Source: CAYRAV01 sp964422365 (GTDB lineage Bacteria; Bacillota; Clostridia; Lachnospirales; Lachnospiraceae). From it: a DNA stretch of 17,975 nucleotides. Both the position numbers and the translations under genes were made by a program. The notes below the pieces were generated by a model. It was not told the DNA's origin. It saw only the letters and a program-made list of their open reading frames with translations, and ran no database searches. The DNA is taken from assembly GCA_964422365.1 (NCBI GenBank), contig CAYRAV010000065.1, positions 1 to 17,975 of the forward strand. The letters are read 5' to 3'. Below, one piece after another: positions 15,113 to 17,975 of this stretch. Position 1 is the first letter of the stretch. Every line of letters begins with the position of its first letter.

Positions 15113-16753
15113 TTATCTTACCTGCAGCGCTGCAATTTTTCTCCCCAGTTCAGACAGCTGCTCATTTTTTTCTCTCATTGCCTGCCCGTATCCGGCATCT
15201 ATTTCAATAACCTCATCAAAGATTTTATTGATGGCATCTGCATTGTCATTATTAATATCCATCATTTTCCTGTAATATCCGTTAATGTTATCCGTATAGC
15301 GGTCTATGTCAAGGCGTCCAAACCATTCTTCAAACCGGTACCATATATCCCATTTTGTGATGTCATACCATTGTTCATTCCCAATCTCGCTGCACAGCCC
15401 CAGCAGTTCCGCCCTCATTTCCTCACTGAAATCACGCTTTATGTTATCCGCCCGGTATTCCCCCCTGTTTTCCTCCCTGTCAGGCAGCCGGCTGTACTTC
15501 TTTGCCGCCACTTCAGCTATGGCTGAAAGACTGCCCAGCGTTTCATTCTTAAATCCCAGCCTTTCCAGAAGCCCGTTTGCCATATAAGTTTCCGCACCGG
15601 CAACTTTTACTATGTTTTCTATTCCTATCCCGTTGCGGTCAATCTGCATTAACAGTGCCGCCACCCCTGAGGTTTTTACCCCCATCTGTGTCAGCACCAG
15701 GCAGACACTTTCCACAATCGAGTTGTCATATTCCTCATATTTTACAAGGTATGCCGTGAGTATTCCCACTGCCTCCGCATTTTCACTGCTGAGGATATAT
15801 TCCGCAATGTCCACATCATAGGGCTCGGTGTAATCAGGCGGCTGTTTTCCCAATGTATACTGTGCAATATTCCCCAGAAACGGAAACAGAATTTCTTTCT
15901 CTTCGTCGGAAATGGTGTTTAATATGTAGTTGACAAAAGAATGGAGTGTTGCCATCTCTTTGTTCTGTCCTGTAATCCGGAAACTGTAGTCTCCATACCG
16001 GTCATAATGAAAAAATGAACTTGGGCTGTGGTTCTGTGCAAAATTTTTTCCCACCCCGTTCCCTGTTACATAAAACTTTTTTTCCGGGTCAACATCATAC
16101 AGCAGAATATTGACAAAATCCCCGTCCAGGGCATAATTTGTGATTTTCCCTTTGTTCTCCGCTGCCAGGTTTCCATATTTTTCATAAAACTCCCTTGAAA
16201 ATCCCTGACCGTCAAAAGAAACACACCTTCCCACCTTGTCGGAAAGAAGTGCCGTGTATTTTGCTTTGTTCCCACCCTTGGAATGTCCCACAACCGTAAT
16301 GTTGTCATAAGGCAGGCTGTTGATGAAATCCAGTGCCCTCCTCTGCTGTTCCGTATCGGTCACATAGGCTCCCAGGAAGTTGTCATACCATTCCCCTGCA
16401 CCGGTGCCGCGGAAAACAACATATGCGTTGTTGTCTGAATCTGTCAGACACACACTTAATCCATTTTTGTCATCTTTTGATATCCTCTGCAGGGTCATGC
16501 TGCACAGTTTTTCATTACTGCGGATGCTTTCCAGCATCTTTGCCCATTCTTTTGCTTCGATTTCACCATCATATATGTCATTTGAGTTCTTTAATTTTTC
16601 CAGGGTATTGTCTTCTAACAGTCCGTCCAGCATATTTCCTAACGTTTTTTTCGCATTTGTTTGTTCCCACAAATCCATTTCAAAATCCTTTTCTTTTGCT
16701 ATATGCATAAGATTGCTCAAAAACAGTAGTTCCTCATCTTTAATTTCTCCCAT
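15113..16753 (-). CDS. DUF2974 (Mbeg1-like) lipase, putative type VII secreted effector
   Basis: ATG 16753 has GGAG 7 nt upstream; earlier in-frame ATGs (16759 and 16771) sit on or before that site. The protein has 546 residues, no signal peptide and no membrane segment. Residues about 95-260 form an alpha/beta-hydrolase of the DUF2974 type: AYVVFRGTGAGEWYDNF, nucleophile elbow GHSKGG with Ser158, candidate Asp210/Asp212 in ALDGDFVN, and His242 in NHSPSSFF. It probably cleaves lipid or phospholipid esters. The remaining about 290 residues are mostly helical and end in a segment (W-F/IDRYTDNINGYYRKMM, IFDEVIEIDAGYGQAM) resembling a WXG/LXG-type targeting helix pair. A lipoprotein gene and a WXG100-like gene lie upstream, suggesting a TslA-like effector with lipase first and targeting domain last. 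The gene is G+C-richer than its neighbours (36 of 60 at 15481-15540), suggesting acquisition. Hydrolase confident; secretion inferred. Confidence 0.85.
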   Translation of the reverse strand: MGEIKDEELLFLSNLMHIAKEKDFEMDLWEQTNAKKTLGNMLDGLLEDNTLEKLKNSNDIYDGEIEAKEWAKMLESIRSNEKLCSMTLQRISKDDKNGLSVCLTDSDNNAYVVFRGTGAGEWYDNFLGAYVTDTEQQRRALDFINSLPYDNITVVGHSKGGNKAKYTALLSDKVGRCVSFDGQGFSREFYEKYGNLAAENKGKITNYALDGDFVNILLYDVDPEKKFYVTGNGVGKNFAQNHSPSSFFHYDRYGDYSFRITGQNKEMATLHSFVNYILNTISDEEKEILFPFLGNIAQYTLGKQPPDYTEPYDVDIAEYILSSENAEAVGILTAYLVKYEEYDNSIVESVCLVLTQMGVKTSGVAALLMQIDRNGIGIENIVKVAGAETYMANGLLERLGFKNETLGSLSAIAEVAAKKYSRLPDREENRGEYRADNIKRDFSEEMRAELLGLCSEIGNEQWYDITKWDIWYRFEEWFGRLDIDRYTDNINGYYRKMMDINNDNADAINKIFDEVIEIDAGYGQAMREKNEQLSELGRKIAALQVR

Positions 16754-16811
16754 AAACATTCTCCTATCCATTAAAATCTTTTTACATCAGGCAACATAAA
16801 AGCATAGTTCT

Positions 16812-17660
16812 TTACTTTGATTTTGGTTTGATATATTTATAATACCTTAAATCAAACTTTTGTTCCGGATCAACTGCTATATCCGGAAGTACTATGTCAA
16901 TGTCCTTGTAGGTATGTGCTTCTTCCAATTGTGAGTCATCTATTAACCGGTACATGGTATAATCAATATACATTCTACTCCCCATCTGCTCATACTCTTT
17001 CATTAACTTTTCTGCTGCATTATTAAATTCGCTGTCTGAAAGTTTTGGGGAGGTTAATACAAAAGCATAAATTCTAATATATTCCCCCATATCTAAAGCT
17101 TCGTCTAATGTGGTATCTTTGGTGCAGCCATCTCCAACTTTCCCATCCAGCAAAACAATTACCCTGGCATCTATCCCTGCCTTATCTGCAACGTCCTGCA
17201 TAGCTTCCTGTACTTCAAGGCTTCTGATCAGTGCAAAATAGCCATCCTCAAAATAACCGTTGCCGTTTTCATCTGTCTGGTAATTAATGTCAAACTTTTC
17301 ATATTCCCATATCCCCTCTGTGGCATAAGCTGTCATGGAATAACTGTGGCTTAAGAGCCCGGGAATGGAACCTCCCCATATTTTAAAGGAAGTGTCATAT
17401 TTTTCTTCCAGATAACTTAACATTTTCTGTGACACTTCCACATAACTCTGCACAGCCAGTGACATTCCTTTTTCCTCAATCTCTTCTATCTCACGGGTTT
17501 TCAGCCCGCTGTCCTTTAAAATCTGTATCTGTTCCTCTGTTGCCATCTTATTGACCATATGTTTTTCACTGTTCCCTTCACTGTTGTTTTTTGAACTGCA
17601 TCCTGACAGAAGTAACAATGCTGACAGGAGCATAACCAGCATGCGCTTTTTCTTTCTCAT
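16812..17660 (-). CDS. Lipoprotein, candidate immunity partner of the lipase
   Basis: A 282-residue protein. The basic start MRKKKRM, a hydrophobic core and the lipobox LLSGC with Cys21 mark a type II signal peptide, so it should be lipid-anchored on the outer face of the membrane. A short linker follows (SSKNNSEGNSEKH). The mature part is mixed alpha/beta with repeated aromatic-charged strands (IWEYEKFDINYQTDENGNGY, YEQMGSRMYIDYTMYRL); I recognise no family. ATG 17660 follows AGAGG. It ends 58 bp before the lipase gene and is probably co-transcribed. An exported lipoprotein next to a secreted lipase would fit an immunity protein that neutralises the toxin outside the membrane, as TilA does for staphylococcal TslA. 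This is inference from position and localisation only. Confidence 0.82.
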   Translation of the reverse strand: MRKKKRMLVMLLSALLLLSGCSSKNNSEGNSEKHMVNKMATEEQIQILKDSGLKTREIEEIEEKGMSLAVQSYVEVSQKMLSYLEEKYDTSFKIWGGSIPGLLSHSYSMTAYATEGIWEYEKFDINYQTDENGNGYFEDGYFALIRSLEVQEAMQDVADKAGIDARVIVLLDGKVGDGCTKDTTLDEALDMGEYIRIYAFVLTSPKLSDSEFNNAAEKLMKEYEQMGSRMYIDYTMYRLIDDSQLEEAHTYKDIDIVLPDIAVDPEQKFDLRYYKYIKPKSK

Positions 17661-17678
17661 TTTTAACCTCTTTTCTTA

Positions 17679-17764
17679 TATTGTGTTTGAACATTGCTTG
17701 TTACAAGATATATATCACAATTTATGACATATAGATTATGGCAGTAAATTTTCAAACATGTTTC
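17679..17764. mobile_element. MITE-like inverted-repeat element, copy 3 (decayed)
   Basis: About 86 bp. The left end, GTGTTTGAACATTGCTTGTT, corresponds to the inverted right end of copy 2, including CTTGTTACAAGAT and TCACAATTT. The right end, AGATTATGGCAGTAAATTTT, is followed by CAAACATG and corresponds to copy 1. The outermost bases have drifted and the middle is deleted. It lies between the WXG100-like gene and the lipoprotein gene. Confidence 0.65.
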
Positions 17765-17785
17765 AACTGCTGCACGTTAAAAAAC

Positions 17786-17975
17786 TTAGCTATTACCAAA
17801 CTTTTTTGCAATTTCTGCATCTTTTTCTTTAAATGCCTCTGCTCCTCCGCCTACAGCAGTACTAATATTGTCTATCAAATCCCGCAGCTGCCGTAAGATA
17901 TCCTGCATACACTCATACTGTGCTTGAAGTGCATCTGCCATTTCCCCCTGGCTCTCATCCATAACCAGCTTATTC
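17786..17975 (-). CDS. WXG100/Esx-like small protein, C-terminal part (start outside window)
   Basis: 62 residues are visible before TAA; the N-terminus lies beyond the right edge. The sequence is one long amphipathic helix (ALQAQYECMQDILRQLRDLI), a short loop, and the ending STAVGGGAEAFKEKDAEIAK, then KFGNS. The final AF-x-x-x-D-x-x-I-A-x-x-F pattern is typical of the second helix of WXG100-type helical hairpins secreted by or accompanying type VII systems. The W-x-G turn itself, if present, is not in view. The gene lies 125 bp upstream of the lipoprotein gene and reads the same way, so it may be a targeting helper for the lipase. Family assignment is moderate because half the protein is missing. 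Confidence 0.6.
   Translation of the reverse strand, partial: NKLVMDESQGEMADALQAQYECMQDILRQLRDLIDNISTAVGGGAEAFKEKDAEIAKKFGNS

Noticed and set aside
15101..15526. 141-codon plus-strand frame, with several others at 15306-16799
   Set aside because: Antisense to the lipase gene; arises from its higher G+C. The catalytic GHSKGG and a proper ribosome site are on the minus strand.
1..17975. CRISPR array, tRNA, rRNA
   Set aside because: No regularly spaced direct repeats and no cloverleaf or rRNA-like segments were seen; the only dispersed repeats are the three inverted-repeat elements.

Overview
The window looks like chromosomal DNA of a low-G+C, anaerobic, spore-former-type Firmicute, most probably Lachnospiraceae/Clostridia. 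The reasons are the AT-rich intergenic DNA, AGGAGG-type ribosome binding sites, consensus sigma-A promoters, and families typical of that group (DUF2325, DUF3793, DUF6110, Mbeg1-like DUF2974, CarD/CdnL). Every gene I accept is on the minus strand, so transcription runs from high to low coordinates.

Layout from right to left. (1) 17975-15113: a probable type VII secretion effector module. It holds the C-terminal half of a WXG100/Esx-like protein, a lipoprotein, and a 546-residue DUF2974 alpha/beta-hydrolase (lipase-like) with a helical C-terminal tail. The lipase gene is clearly richer in G+C than its surroundings. (2) 14861-12279: a metal-transport operon with a 26-residue membrane micro-protein, a DUF6110 membrane-anchored acidic protein and a P1B-type ATPase whose transmembrane metal site is not the usual CPC. 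(3) 12278-8941: an intergenic-rich stretch with a CarD/CdnL-type regulator, a broken DUF3793-flavodoxin chimera, a DUF2325 gene, several palindromes and two copies of a small inverted-repeat (MITE-like) element. A third, decayed copy lies inside the T7SS-like module. (4) 8940-4762: a MarR-type repressor followed by two ABC exporter half-transporters. Their complementary motif defects predict one heterodimeric pump with one degenerate and one consensus ATP site. A consensus promoter and two related palindromes suggest MarR autoregulation. (5) 4502-1: a two-component pair, made of an output-less tandem-receiver response regulator and a very large hybrid histidine kinase. The kinase has a degenerate STAND/AAA-like N-terminus, a TPR-like middle, GAF, HisKA, HATPase_c and a receiver that is cut by the window edge.

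Most notable points: the lipase/lipoprotein/WXG100 module resembling the staphylococcal TslA system in gene content and domain order; the DUF3793-flavodoxin fusion scar; the non-CPC P-type ATPase with its two small membrane partners; and the mobile inverted-repeat family. No rRNA, tRNA or CRISPR array was seen.
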